From Pogonophryne albipinna (taxonomy: Eukaryota > Chordata > Actinopteri > Perciformes > Artedidraconidae): a stretch of 64,000 nt of DNA. Shown piece after piece: positions 1 to 13,420 of the stretch; position 1 is the first letter of the stretch, and each line of letters opens with the position of its first letter. The translations under genes and the position numbers were made by a program. The notes under the pieces are model-generated. The model was not told the DNA's origin. It ran no database searches and was given only the letters and a program-made list of their open reading frames with translations. The stretch is taken from assembly GCA_028583405.1 (NCBI GenBank), contig CM053260.1, forward strand, positions 15,871,026 to 15,935,025. The letters run 5' to 3'.

Positions 1-3000
1 TGGTGCAGAGACATGGGGGGGGGGGGAGAAAGTGGGCCAATCTGCATGAAGAAGCTCCCAGGGAGGAAGACAACTCAACACCTCAGCACAACAAATCACC
101 GCAGCAGAATTCAAGAGCTGCACAAGGGACTCGAGCTGAGAAACAGACTCCCCCCTCTTTTTCTCTGCAGCATTGTTCGGTCTTTAGCTGTCTTACATTT
201 AGTTTCATAACAACAAAACAACACTGCTCTCTAGAGGAAAACCAACAAGAACTAAGACGAACAAAGTTATTCTTACTATGATCTTTTTTTGTTTAGTGCT
301 TTTCACACAAGGCATTCGTTTACAAGGGTTGTCCCATAACGAGAAGTGGGTTGCATTATCCAATCACCAGAGGCTTACAAATGAAACTTTCTACAGACAG
401 AAAAGACTTGTTCGACCGGTTACATTTTTTTTGGTGATTTTGTATTACTAGGCTCGAGTTTCCTTTACTTTCAAAGACTGTGTACTTCATCTTGTAGTGA
501 GAGTGGTCTTAAGCTGTGTAGATCCCATTTAGCCGCTCAGAATGTGATCACAGTAATCCTCAGAATAGAGTGATGACTTGAGGAAGTGTTGTAGCCTGTT
601 GGTGTTGCTCCATATAACAGACACTAATATACAGTAAGTACACACGCTGATCCACATGCTGTGCCTGCACGTGTGACACGGTTAATCATACATGAGACAG
701 GAGATCAACTACATGAGATACAAATTGACTCCTGTTGTAAAAGGGGTCTAAATTAGGACCAAGGTCATTGTTCAGTTCACTGCACTACTAATAGGTTAAA
801 GCCCACTTTCTATTCAGACACTATTTATTATAAAGATTAGCCATTTGATGAATATATTAGGCGTCTAGACAAAGTAGAAAGTGAGCTTATAGAAAATGCA
901 TAAGAGCAGGTCTTTGATTGCAGGCGGCTTATTATGAGTGAAACAGATTATAATAAATCTGCGTCTGAATAGTATAAAAAAACTCATACTCTGGTGTTTT
1001 GTTTTGTAATTAAATAGCATGTAAAGTATAAAATATTTACCTAAGTTAACGATGGGTCCATATAATTGTTTTTTCAAATTAAGCAGACTTTGCTTCCAAC
1101 ACAATGATGCTAATGCAGCAGCTGGCTGAGGGAAGTGGGGTTTAATATGAGGGCACTACAGTGTTCCTCCAACAGGATGAGCTGCAGCAGAGACACTATT
1201 AAACTTTACGAGACTAACCGGCGCAGATTAGCCATGAACTCTGAAGCCTGAAATCATTTAAAAACAAAGCTTCAAGTCCTAACCAGTGTAGAGGAACACA
1301 AGAAACAAATTCCTGACACAAAAGGTACAACACCCGACCAGTGCAACTTGATTAGGTTGTTTCTTTTCTGAGTTGTTTAAAATGATCTTTTTCGTACAGA
1401 TGTATTCATTTGTAAGTGTGTTTATGCAGATCACTGGAGCGACAGAGCCTCCTGTAAGGCAGGTGGGTGATTTAGTGCACACTCAATTAGTTTTGGGGTG
1501 TATCAGAGTAAATGAATCTCCCCCGCAGGGCGAATCAGGGTCAGTTTGAGCTCACTGCCCAATCAAAACTCTGTCTTTGTATATATACTTTAGCATAACA
1601 GGCTGCAGGATTCCGCAATGCAGAACACTAAAGAAAGCCTTAGGCAAATCTTTGCAGTGCTTGGAAAGTTTAAACTGGAGAGACAACGGTAAAGTCAGAA
1701 TCACAGTAACAGTCTTTTCCCAGAATTCTAACAGCTTAAGAGGATGCGTTTGTAAACCAATGCAGGGAGAGGAAAGCACACCTGAGGTCAGCCTGAGGAC
1801 ATCCTGATATAATGAACACAGCCTTTGTGCTGCTAAAAACACAAATAGGGTACACACTGTTGTTTTGCTTTCTCACACATAACTGCATACTTAGCAAGCA
1901 TTGTATTCCACCCACATGATTTTCCATACAGCTCATATATCAGAATTTCATGGATTGTAACAAGCATCATCAGTCTGAAAATACCCACAGTCAGTTTTAG
2001 GACGCACTATCGCTGCAGCCTGACCTGACACTGCTATCGTAAGAGCTGCTCATGTTTGGCGTTGTTTAGAAAACCATGTTGATGAAATTGGGAGCGTCGT
2101 GGAACAGAGCTGCAGCAAGCAAAATGCAAGGTCGTCTATTTTTTACGATCCTGACTTAAATTGAGAAGAATCATAACGTCAGTGAGGCTACAAACTCTGC
2201 AGTGCAATTATAATAAGTTGTGGTTTTGTGCCAACTTTACCATTTACCTCCTACGCATAGAAACAGAAGAACATTGTGACTGATTGATTTATAGCTGTTA
2301 AATCCTGCCTCAACAAGAAGTACAACCTGCTGAGTAGTGCTTTTCTGGCATCTGCAAGCCTTCAAACTCTTACATGGATTATTTAAACTGGACTTCCTGG
2401 TTCATATTTTATCTTTTCATCGGTACCTGCAACAACACGCCAACACCCACGCAGCCTATTGCCATCATTTGATGTGCTGTTGGTTTTAACAGACTCTACA
2501 TAATTAAGTGTGTAATGTGATATCCTGTTTAACTACCCTTTTACAGCAAGCAAGCAAGCGTCCATTGGAATGTACCAAAGGAAGAAGCTGGATAGAAAGT
2601 TGCTTCTCTCGAGATCACTGAGCTTTGATCTCGATGAGGAGGAAGGTCGAACTTCTGGAAGTCACTCTAGTTAATTCCTACTGTTCAAGTCTTTCTCTCT
2701 CAGATCTTCTCGCCCTTTGACACCATGAGAGCCTGGCGTCGGACACATAATGGAAAACAAAGCTATCTGTACTCAGGAATGGACAGCCCTGATACCAAGA
2801 GAATACGCCTCACGAAGAGAAGAGAGCAATCACGGGGTCCATTGCTTTTCACAGCGGGTGTGTTTTATTTTGTGCGTGATGTGTGTGTGTGTGTCAGAGA
2901 GGGGACAGGTCAGACTCAACACAATGGAGTGCTGCAGTGTGGGCGGCCACACCCTTTCCCTCCTATAGCTCCCCTCTGGCCCCTCAAAACTGCCTTGACA

Positions 3001-4518
3001 AGGTTTAAAAAGAAAAGGCATAGAGGATAAGGGAGTGGAGACACAGGAATGAAATCCCTGATGTGTCAAAAAACAAAACCAGAGTAAGAAAAACAAAAAT
3101 AGACACTAACGAATGCAAGAAGAAGAAGTTTGACAGATTTTAAGCTTTAGTAGTGAGAAATGGGCATAACTGAGACTGTGGTAGGGGGTAGGAGAAACAA
3201 AATGGGGGAATAAAAACAGTCTAACAGGAGACAGATAAATACTGAGGAATCTAGAGGGAGGGGAGGCGAGAAAAAGCAGCACTTTCTGTAGCATTGTGTT
3301 CTGCAATGTGTTGCTAAATTATTGATGCTGCCTCACAGTTGAAGGGCGAGAAGAGGGAGCACTTTCACACAACCGAGTAATCTCTGCATCGTAAACAAGC
3401 ACGATCACATATGCAGAGTGGTGGAGCTGTGGCAAATATATGCGACTATCATCCCTCTTGACGGCAGAATAGAGTGTCTGTGGCTGGCAAGGAAGAGAAG
3501 AGGTCAAAGGTCGCCGCAGACCAGAGGGAGACATGTGGCTCACACCTGTTCTGAACTCACATAGGCAGATTGTCAGGAGGCAGAGGTAAAGTAAGAGAGT
3601 CATTAGTGCCATTTATTGTTTCACAATTCTCTCTAGCTTGTCAGACTACAAAGAGCTCTCTCCTTGCTTTCCTTTATCCCTTCCCTTCCCCGTGTTTTCC
3701 TAACTCCCTGGCTGGCTCTCCTTATCCGCAGAGGAAGCCCGTTTGATCTACAGAGTCCTGCTGCTCCGACTCTCCAGCTCCCAGACATCTCTCTCTCTCT
3801 CTCTCTCACTCACTGAAGGAGAGAGCTCACTGTTTTTCTTTCGATGCTTCCACTTTTTCAGCAAAAGGGGAAATCACAGACTCTCCCTGCCTCTCCTGCT
3901 GGCTAGAAATCACACATGTTCTCCCTGTTGTACCAAAGACAACCAAATAATTCATGAATTCAAAATGGCCTCGATGCTGTGGTGAGGCCAGCTGTGCTGT
4001 GTGCATATGGAGCACGTAGAATGTGAGCTATGACAGCGATGTATTTCACTCCGAGGACAGTGGCCATCATTGTCATCGCCAGTCAGAGCGAGACACAATG
4101 GGGCGGGATACAGCCAGGGACCTGACTCACACATACTGTAAGCCTTCCTGACCATTATCAGCAACAAAGAGGCTGAAAACAATGGGCATTAAGGGTCAAT
4201 GCGGTGTGTGGAGATACAACAGCAGCTTTTATAGAGAATGGTTATGCCAAAACAGGGTGGAAAGTTGTTGTTTTACAGCAGTGGTTCCCAAACTTTTTCT
4301 GTCAGGCCCCCTCTTTGGAGAAAAAAAAAAGTCGGGCCCCCCCAACACAAGTCAGGCTCAGTGGCGGCGCCAGAGATTTCTTTTGGGGGTGCTGTGGGGT
4401 AGCTTGACGTTTCATAGAGGGTGCTCAAACATTTAGGGTTTCCCATTAATGTACCGGGCGCTACAGTGGAGTTTTCTACTGCAACACTCCCCACGCAAAT
4501 ACACAACGTACCCGCGAC

Positions 4519-5970
4519 TAGAGATGTCCCGATCCGATCACGTGATCGGGGGTTTTGATTTTTAAAAGATCGGAATCGGGAGAAAAAGATCGGGGATCGG
4601 GAATCCTTAAAAAAATTATTTTATTTAATGTTACAAAACAAAAATGACCATGTTCACCTCTTAAAGTCATCGTGAGGCCTTAGTTTTGGTTTAAAATTAC
4701 ACAACATCATGTATGTGTTGCTTCTTTTGGGCTTGTTTTCAGACCTGGTTGCTTATTTCTCTCAAATCTGGCAACAGAGTGGGCGCAGTGTCTAATAGTA
4801 GCAGTAAGCTAACGAGAGGCTACGTTTAGCTGGTGACTCGGGAGTCGGGACAGAACAAATGTCAGGAGTTTGGAAGTATTATAAAATTGAAAGCGAAGGC
4901 AGTGTAACAGCCAGATGCAATGTTTGCAAGAAGGAGGTTCCGCGTGGTGGAAAGAACAGAGCTATGTTCAACACGACCAATCTAATACGATTGTTTGTTT
5001 TTTCATTTTTTTCCCCGTTTTTTTTTCAAATAGAATTTATTGAAATCTCCAATATCAACGTAAGAGCTTGTGCCTCTTCGGGGGGTGCTAACACTGACTT
5101 AACCATAAACGTTATCGTTTACTTTCTCCGTCTTTATATGTAGATATTACTTTTCTCCGTTAATCTCCGTCACGTTGTTTCCAAAGCAACAACAACTTCC
5201 TGTCAACAGCGCTACCTCTCCTTCAAAATAAAAGCATGTCCATAAATAGGAAGCCAAGACAAATTACACTTAAGACATATACAACTGCAAGGAAAGTAAC
5301 AAACACAATGCGATATCTTTTCCAATTTCAAAGAATACAAATTGGGTTACATTAACAAATAACTATAAAACAACAATACTGTAGAATAACAAAAAGAAGT
5401 GGTTTGCTGCTGATTACTATTGAATTGTGTTACTCCAGTAAGATGGAAAAATAATGCTTTGTTTATTCATGTTATGTTAAGCTGCTGTTGTTCATTGCAT
5501 TATTACTAGACTAGTTAGTCTTAAGGCTAGAATTCTGCACTAAGCCACATTTTTATTTTATTTTATTATTTGTGACTGAATGTGAACTTGTGAAGCTAGT
5601 CAAGCTACCTCTTTCCAGTAGTTATTTTTGTTTTGTTACTGCACTATCTGCACTCAATTTGTTTACATGGTTATTTTGTGGTGGACCACTGATAAGCTTT
5701 ATTTTGTTTTGATCCAATGCTGCCCAACTGAACTGATCCAATGCTGCTGTGAAAAAAGAAGCTATATCCATGTTGGATAGAATGGATAGTTGGGTACTGT
5801 CATTTAAATAAAAAAATAACCTTAAGGGACAACTTGAATGCTTTTTTCCTTTTTTTTCTCTTAATGCATTGCATAAAGATCGGATCGGGAAAAATCGGTA
5901 TCGGCAGATTGTCAAAATCAAATGATCGGAATCGGATCGGGAGCAAAAAAAGGTGATCGGGACATCCCTA
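4519..5970 (+). mobile_element. nested hAT element, ZBED-type, internally deleted
   Basis: The terminal inverted repeats are TAGAGATGTCCCGATC and its near complement GATCGGGACATCCCTA, flanked by CCCGCGAC at 4511-4518 and 5971-5978 (8 bp, as for hAT). It is 1,452 bp long. Subterminal GATCGG repeats at both ends are typical binding-site clusters for this kind of transposase. Inside is only the N-terminal BED-finger part of a transposase (4859-4990), so it cannot move by itself. Confidence 0.88.
4859..4990 (+). pseudogene. hAT transposase fragment: BED zinc finger only
   Basis: The first 44 codons from the ATG read like the start of ZBED-type hAT transposases, with a VWKYY aromatic start, C20-x2-C23 and TTNLIR just before where the finger's His pair should follow. 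After residue 44 the sequence changes to a T-rich stretch unrelated to transposase, so the histidines and the catalytic RNase-H-like domain are missing. It is read as an internal-deletion product. Confidence 0.75.
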
Positions 5971-8900
5971 CCCGCGACTGTTAAAATGAAGGCTCGATAT
6001 AAGCTCACGGCATATAGGTGTAAGCAGGGGTAAAGTGCTGTTTTTAATAGGGTTTTAATAAGCATCAATCCGGTGCACTTTGAGAGCAAAATGAAGAGAT
6101 CTATGGATACCTCTCTCAACACCCATATGAAACAGAACTGTAAACAGATTTCCTTTTTCTTTATGGATATTTTACAAATCACCCTTTTAAACTGTATTCT
6201 TGTTTTACTGTCGTATAGTATTTCATACCTGTTTTTTATTTATTCTCTTATTTTTTTATAACTATAATGATCATATAAACGTGTGCCTCGGAAATAATTG
6301 TTTACATTAATGGTGACCAAAACGTTTGAGACCCACTGAGATAACTTAGACTAAAGTTAACTATCTAAACACTGAGAGAGTCCTTTAGCTCACCGAGTCT
6401 CTCAGTCTGACAGGAGAGGACACTCCTCCACTTTGTTGTTGAAAAAACTCCTTATATCCGTTAGCGTAGCTCGCTAGCACCAGAAGCTAACAACAACGAT
6501 CTCCGGTACCGGTGCGCTCTCTCTCGCTCGTGCACACACACAAAATGGCTCGTTTCACACACCCACAGAGCCGAGCTTTAATGAAACACAGAAACCCAGA
6601 CGTAATAGTACTGTACTGTATGATATTATTTTCGAATCAATCATTTTTCAAATTATGATTTTTTTAACCATTTTTCCTCCTGGTCTCTCGCATCCCCCCT
6701 GTCATGCCTCTGCGCCCCCCACTTTGGGAACCACTGTTTTACAGGCATTCAGTGTGTTTTTTGCAATCCCATTGACTACAGTTTGTGTATATTTAACTAA
6801 GCTTTCAAAATAAAACGTATTAAAGATGCTCTAAGAACCAGGAGTTGAGTGCTAGTTGCAAAAGTAACGCATGGCCATCTTATTGGATACTCGAAAGTTG
6901 TGCAAAACTAATACATTTGGTCTGGTCCTGTATTGAAGTTATAATTATTCTGCCAAAACATTGTTTTTAATGCTATTCTTGGTTAGATTTTTTTTTACAA
7001 TAAACACTATATGCAATCACATTCTGTTAATAATAATAATGATAATAATAATAATAATAATGGGTTTAATTTATAACGCACTTCATATGTGAGTTTAGAT
7101 TCCGAAGTGCTACAAGCATTTAGCATGGAACAAAATAAAAACAGTACACAACACGGTAGAATGTTGTTTTCTATTGTTACTGACCCAGCAGTGGGACTCC
7201 ACCAGTACAGACTGGGAAACTCTCCTCCACATTCCTCTGAGGGAATACCATGAGCACATGACAAGAGCCCCACTCACACTCAGCCACTTAGCCCACTGCC
7301 TCCCACTGCAACCTTTACACACAGAGAATGCCTGTGTGTATGTGCATTTATGTCACAGACAGCAACCTTTAGCATGCAACGCTGCCCTCAGACAGAAAGA
7401 AATCACAGTGAGAGGCAAGATTTGAGGACAAGAGTGATGGGGGGCACCAGAACATGCTTGTGTCAGATTGCTATGCTACACATGTGATGAAGTAATTGAT
7501 GAGAAGGATCTTTGTGCTAAAGGGAATCCCCCTCTTTACCCTTTATTGTTCTCTTTTTATTGTTGACCCCTTCATCACCCCAATACTCAGAAATCATCTC
7601 TGTTTATTTCCAAGAAAAACCACTTGGTCTTACCCAACTTCCAGACCCAACACAGGTCTAGGCACAGGTCTACTTCCCTACAAAGAGTGTGACAGAGTCT
7701 GTGTATAATCTATATGGAAAGCACCCATCAACTCCACACCAGCCCCAGTCTGCATGGGCCACTGCACGACAGGAATGAGTATGTGTGTGTGCATGTATGG
7801 AGAGGGATGTTCCCATTTCCACGCTGTTTGAAGCACATGGACTGAGTCGGAATGTGAAGGGGGGAGGGAGGCAGCAGAGGGAGGGTGAGGGGAGAGGCTA
7901 AGGCGGTAATCTGAGAGGGGTATCCCACAGCGCAGGCCAGCACATGGTCTTTACTCTACTATGGGCCCGGCACACAGGGAGAGGTACACTGACAGGAAAA
8001 TCTTGAAATCACGGGCCTGAATAAAAACACTACAGGGCCCGGAAAGTGGTATCACAATGTACAGATTCATGCTCCTTAGATAAAGACAATAAATGAAGCA
8101 TTGCTACAGGTGTTGATAAAACATAACCAATGAATCCAATATATCTTTTTGCAGCCTTGGAAATGCACATTGTACCGTTATTAAGTTAATTCCAACAGTA
8201 GGCTAAATACCCAGTTTTAAACCGAGATGCAGTATGCTGTAGCACAGTGCATGTGTGAAAATATTGAGTGTTGTTTGTGGTCTACTTATTTATTAGTTAT
8301 TCCAGAAATGTCTCAGCACACATTACTGCAATGTGTTTCCAGTGAAGAGGGAATGCCGCTGGGGTTTTCATTAGATGCTTGGTAAGTCTTGCTCAATTAA
8401 AAATACTTTGACTATGACCATTTTTAGCACTGAATGTTTTTTTTTTTCTGGTAATCTTTTAACACCATCCAACTCTGGTTTTGGCTCTACTAGTTAATAA
8501 TTTACATCACTGCAGCTTGTTAGCCTTTAAAAACATTTTGACACATTGCAATCTGTTGATGTGCTTTCTGCTCTGGATTCAAATATTGGATCCCCTTCCA
8601 ACCTACCTGCTTAAAACACCACCACTGGCTCTGCATCAACCTGAGGACTTCACTGGTATTCCCTAAGAGCCATCATGTCACATCATTGACACCCAAGTTC
8701 AGTTGAAGAGTGGATCAAATGTATCATGCAGAACAAAAATCTGTTGTTTTTTTGGACATGACAGGTTGAGAGACTTCCGACGGTACACAATATTCCGCAG
8801 CCTCGGGACATGCTTAAACATACATGAGTGAAGAGCACATAACAGCATGTTTCTCACACACTGTTGCCCCCTGGCCACGCTCAGCGAGAGGCAGAACAAG

Positions 8901-9025
8901 AGAAAGAGTCTGCTAACAGGCGCCTGAAAACCAGAGAGATAAATATCAGGCCTGAGGTATGTGCTGCTGCCTCTAAATAGCTCAAGCACTATGTCTGCTG
9001 CAGGTAAACCACATTTTCTGGGTGG

Positions 9026-9633
<608 letters not shown>

Positions 9634-10958
9634 AACACACACACACACACACGCAATTACACTCATACAACCACACCCTGCAGCATGTACTGATATGAGC
9701 GTGGAGATGATGCACGTCTGATCAGGCGTTTAATCATATTTGACCACATTCTTATGAAATTGCTGTCAATGGTTCACTTCTAGTTTGCATTGCTCACAGT
9801 ATCTCAAATCTGCAAATGTGGTTCCTTGCACATAACTATTATACATATTTTCAATAGTACCCCATAAAGATATCTTTCAGTTTCAGTTCTGTCCACAAAC
9901 TCCCACACTGTTCTCATTTCTCCTTCTTGCTCCGTTTGGCAAAAGTAAAACTATATCAGAACATCAGTTTACAAACTCTCACAAGTCTCATTTAGCCAGT
10001 GGTATGCTCTCTACTTCCCAAACACATGCATTTCAGCAATCCCTCGTCCATCAATGAGACCGTTTGTGAGGGAATGTTTTAAATATCAAGGTTCAAGCAA
10101 ACACGTATTTGCTTTAATATAGTTTCGCTTTTGTTACACGCAGCCCCCATTTTCTTCAAATCACAAATTAATACATAACAATTGAAAGTAACACTGGTTG
10201 AGTCATTCATATACAAATTTGAACTTGTGAACACTACCGGACACATGTTCAACTTAGGCCGGGTGGATTGTCATTGTTGGAGACGTTCTAAAAACCTGTT
10301 CAGATCGACCACAGATGCAGGTTTACCTCATGCCGCTGTGTGACCTGCATGAGTCTACACAGATGCAGCACTGTTTCCTTGTTTGTACACAGCAGGGGCC
10401 GCCTATCACGAGTTGTCCCACTTGGATGGGGTAAAAAAAGGAAGAGGAAGTCTGATCTCATCTACTTCCTGCATGCTGCAACATAATTAGCTAACAGTGC
10501 CCTCAATGTAACCTCAAGCTAGGGTCAACATATTAGCAGAGCTACACCTACACAGCCACCACGCTGTTTAACTGATGTGTGTGGGGTTGTGTGTGGATGT
10601 AGTGCATCTGGCATGAGTGTGAAGGGGGGGGGGGGGGGCTGACACTCCCTGTTTTCAAGATCAGAGAGCAGATGATGCTCCTATCAGGCATGTGTGTGTT
10701 GACAGTGGGAAAGAACACTACAGTATTCCCACATTGAGAGCAGGTTTAAAGGAAAGGTAGGACTCAGCACTTTAAACAAGCCTCTCTTTAAGCCTGTGAA
10801 TGTGCGGAAACAAACATTGGGTGAGAAAACGGGAGAGAACACAGCTTTGACACCGGGAACTAAAAAATAACTGGTGCATCCACATAGCAACCAGGGGGGA
10901 AGAACACCATGTCCTCACCCGCATTCAGGCAGAAGAAAGGAGTAAAGAGAGTGAGAGG

Positions 10959-10960
<2 letters not shown>

Positions 10961-11026
<66 letters not shown>
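10961..11026. repeat. (GT)n microsatellite
   Basis: About 66 bp of nearly pure GT ending in GCGCG, within srgap2 intron 1. Confidence 0.95.
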
Positions 11027-11027
<1 letters not shown>

Positions 11028-12199
11028 ATGTAGATTCAGCCGAGAAGAAGTGATGAATGGCTTCATTAAAACGGCATTAGCAGATGTGTGAACCCGAATG
11101 CCGAGTGCCAACGTGCAGTGATTGCCCAGTTCCAACAGACACGCACAAACAAACGCACACACGTAAACATGTCACAAAATACTGAAATCCTCTCTTTGAT
11201 AGTGAATCCCACCCTCTCTCGGCACTTCATAGTTACAGTGTTTGATGTTGATGCAAGTCTGAGATGCAACCTAAGGCTTTCATAAATATCAAGCTTAAAA
11301 GCATCAATGGCAAGCAGAATTATTTTAGAGAAACAACAAAAACTATTTAGAATTTCCTTTAATCAAACTGCGCTACCCTTCATCTCACAGAGACCCCCGA
11401 GCCTGAGGGAGATGAGGAAACAGCAGACACCATGAGAAGAAGAAACAAAGTGATGAAAAGGAAGAAATAAAGGAGGCGGAGAGAGCAAGTAAAGGACAGG
11501 AATGCAAAAGCAAGAAACAAAAAAAATCCTGAAAGACCATGGTTCAAAATCCAAGTGTTTGTGTGTGTGTGCGTGTAACCTGATTAGCCAGACCCTACAG
11601 GGGAGACAAATCTACATTATTCTTTCTCATTTTCCCTCTGCTCCTCACAAACCCAGAAAAAAATGGGGGCAATTCAGTAACCCTAGCAACCAACTCTGCC
11701 TACGTGCTGAGAGAAGCTGCTGATGGAGGGGGGGGAAGGAGAAAGAGAGACGGGTGTGAGGAGTAAAAAAAAAGGCTAGTACAAGTGCATACTGTACTCA
11801 CACACATATTGAACAGTCTAGTAGCAGTTCCCTCCTCTATTACACCTCAGAAATTCTCTTTTATTCAGGCCTTCTCTTGCATATTTCCCTCCTCCTCCTC
11901 CTCCTTTCTCCCCCCCTTTCCTCCCTTTCCCCTCCTTGGTCAGGCTCCTGGCTTTTTCTTCTGTGGCCACGTATGAGGGCTGTTCAAACCAAACACAACC
12001 TGTTTCCTCTGGCATCCCCCGGGAGCATTATCCAACCTTTCTACTGTTGTGCTTTCTCTCCTTCTCTCTGCCTCCTATTTATTTGCAGCTGGATGTCTGT
12101 TCTCCTATCGATTGTTTTACAGAGGATATGAGTGGGCTTTGTCTCTGCCCTGCTCCGCTTTAAATATAGATCCCTCTGTTCTTTAACACGTTCTCACCA

Positions 12200-12242
<43 letters not shown>

Positions 12243-12244
12243 CA
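12200..12244. repeat. (CA)n microsatellite, interrupted
   Basis: A CA run with one AAA interruption near the middle. Confidence 0.9.
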
Positions 12245-13029
12245 TATCCTATGGTTGTGAGTCAGAGTCCGGTATGAGACACAATATATGTGTGTGTGTG
12301 TCACATATGCTGGAATCATAAAGTGATGATTATTACTTTAATCTGCCATGGGAGGCGTGTCGAAGGTGTGTGTGTCTCATTTCATCACAACTGACAAACA
12401 TCATGAGAGGAAAGGAGGGAGACAGAAAAAGAGAGGGGGGATAAATAAGGAGTGAGAAAAACAGAGAGTTTGAGCTGAAGACCGGCAGCTCTTTCCACAA
12501 TGGTGTGATTGTTCATTGGATGTAGGCTGACAGAAAGAAAAAGATTGAAAAAGAGGGAGAGAGGGACTTTTGGGATTGACAGACAGAGTGTGTGAGTTAG
12601 GGGGAAGGCCAGAGCACGGATCTGCTTTTTACATTTTTACACGCTCTCACCGGTTGCTCTGCTGTTGCCGTGTGTGTGTCACATAAAGAATACATTTGAA
12701 TGAGGCACCCTAACAGGGGTCAAGGCCCCTATATCAACTATGGCTTCAGGTCACACACACATTCACACATGGCTTGGGGAATGTGGACATAATTTGCTGC
12801 TGAAATAATTATGAAATGAATTGGCAAAATGTTGGATGAACAATTTGTTAAATTACGAATATTATTTGTTTATGGCATATTTCCGACAATTTTATTTTCA
12901 CATTTTGAAGACATTAAAATACTCAATTGAACAATCATAAGATATATTAGTCTGTTTCTTGTTTAACGTAATGCCTCTGAAATAAATTGTTAGAAAATGT
13001 ATAATATCACGTAATAAAAAAATCAACAG

Positions 13030-13075
13030 TACATATTATAATAAGAGACATTGTTATCTGTATTGCCCATCCCTA
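13030..13075 (-). mobile_element. possible hAT terminal fragment
   Basis: The sequence ends GTATTGCCCATCCCTA, the complement of TAGGGATGGGCAATAC, resembling a hAT end like the one at 51579. No partner end or target duplication was found. Confidence 0.35.
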
Positions 13076-13177
13076 CACTGAAACAGAGAAACAATCACAC
13101 ATTCATGGCTCAACTACTGTTGGAGCTATATATATATATATATCTCTTTATATTATTTAATAGTTTAACATTTATTT

Positions 13178-13420
13178 TGCATCACAATTAGGGGCCGGTA
13201 TGATGAAGCCATATCTAGGAGCTTATATTATTTAATAGTTTAACATTTATTTTCTTGCTGTTTATAGTGTTTATTATTATCATTTATATGTATTCTTAGT
13301 TAGCGTCATAAGTTAAAGTAGTTTCTATGCTTTTATTTTGAAGGCATGTTTTGGGCACTGGGTGATTAGAGCGCCTGGTGTAATTGTATATATTGGAGAC
13401 AGGTGGGTGGTGATCCCCTT
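13178..13420 (+). repeat. 5' LTR-like segment of the BEL/Pao element (partial)
   Basis: It aligns in patches with 16643-16890. The motif ATTATTTAATAGTTTAAC, seen just upstream at about 13152, recurs at about 13229, a local duplication. It lacks the part matching the U5-like 3' end of the right copy. Confidence 0.6.

Larger units (their letters stand above)
4279..6736. mobile_element. hAT-family element with 8-bp target duplication (carries a nested hAT)
   Basis: The left end is CAGTGGTTCCCAAAC and the right end is its imperfect complement (TTTGGGAACCACTG). Both sides are flanked by TTTTACAG (4271-4278 and 6737-6744). These are the ends and target-site length of hAT elements, Charlie-like. 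Without the nested element (4519-5970 plus duplication) it is about 1 kb with no transposase, so it is non-autonomous. Much of the interior, from about 4359, resembles the separate element at 44371-45655. Confidence 0.85.

Noticed and set aside
5622..6182. 186-codon open frame on the minus strand
   Set aside because: It spans the right boundary of the nested hAT element and its flank, with no domain; chance ORF in AT-rich repeat.
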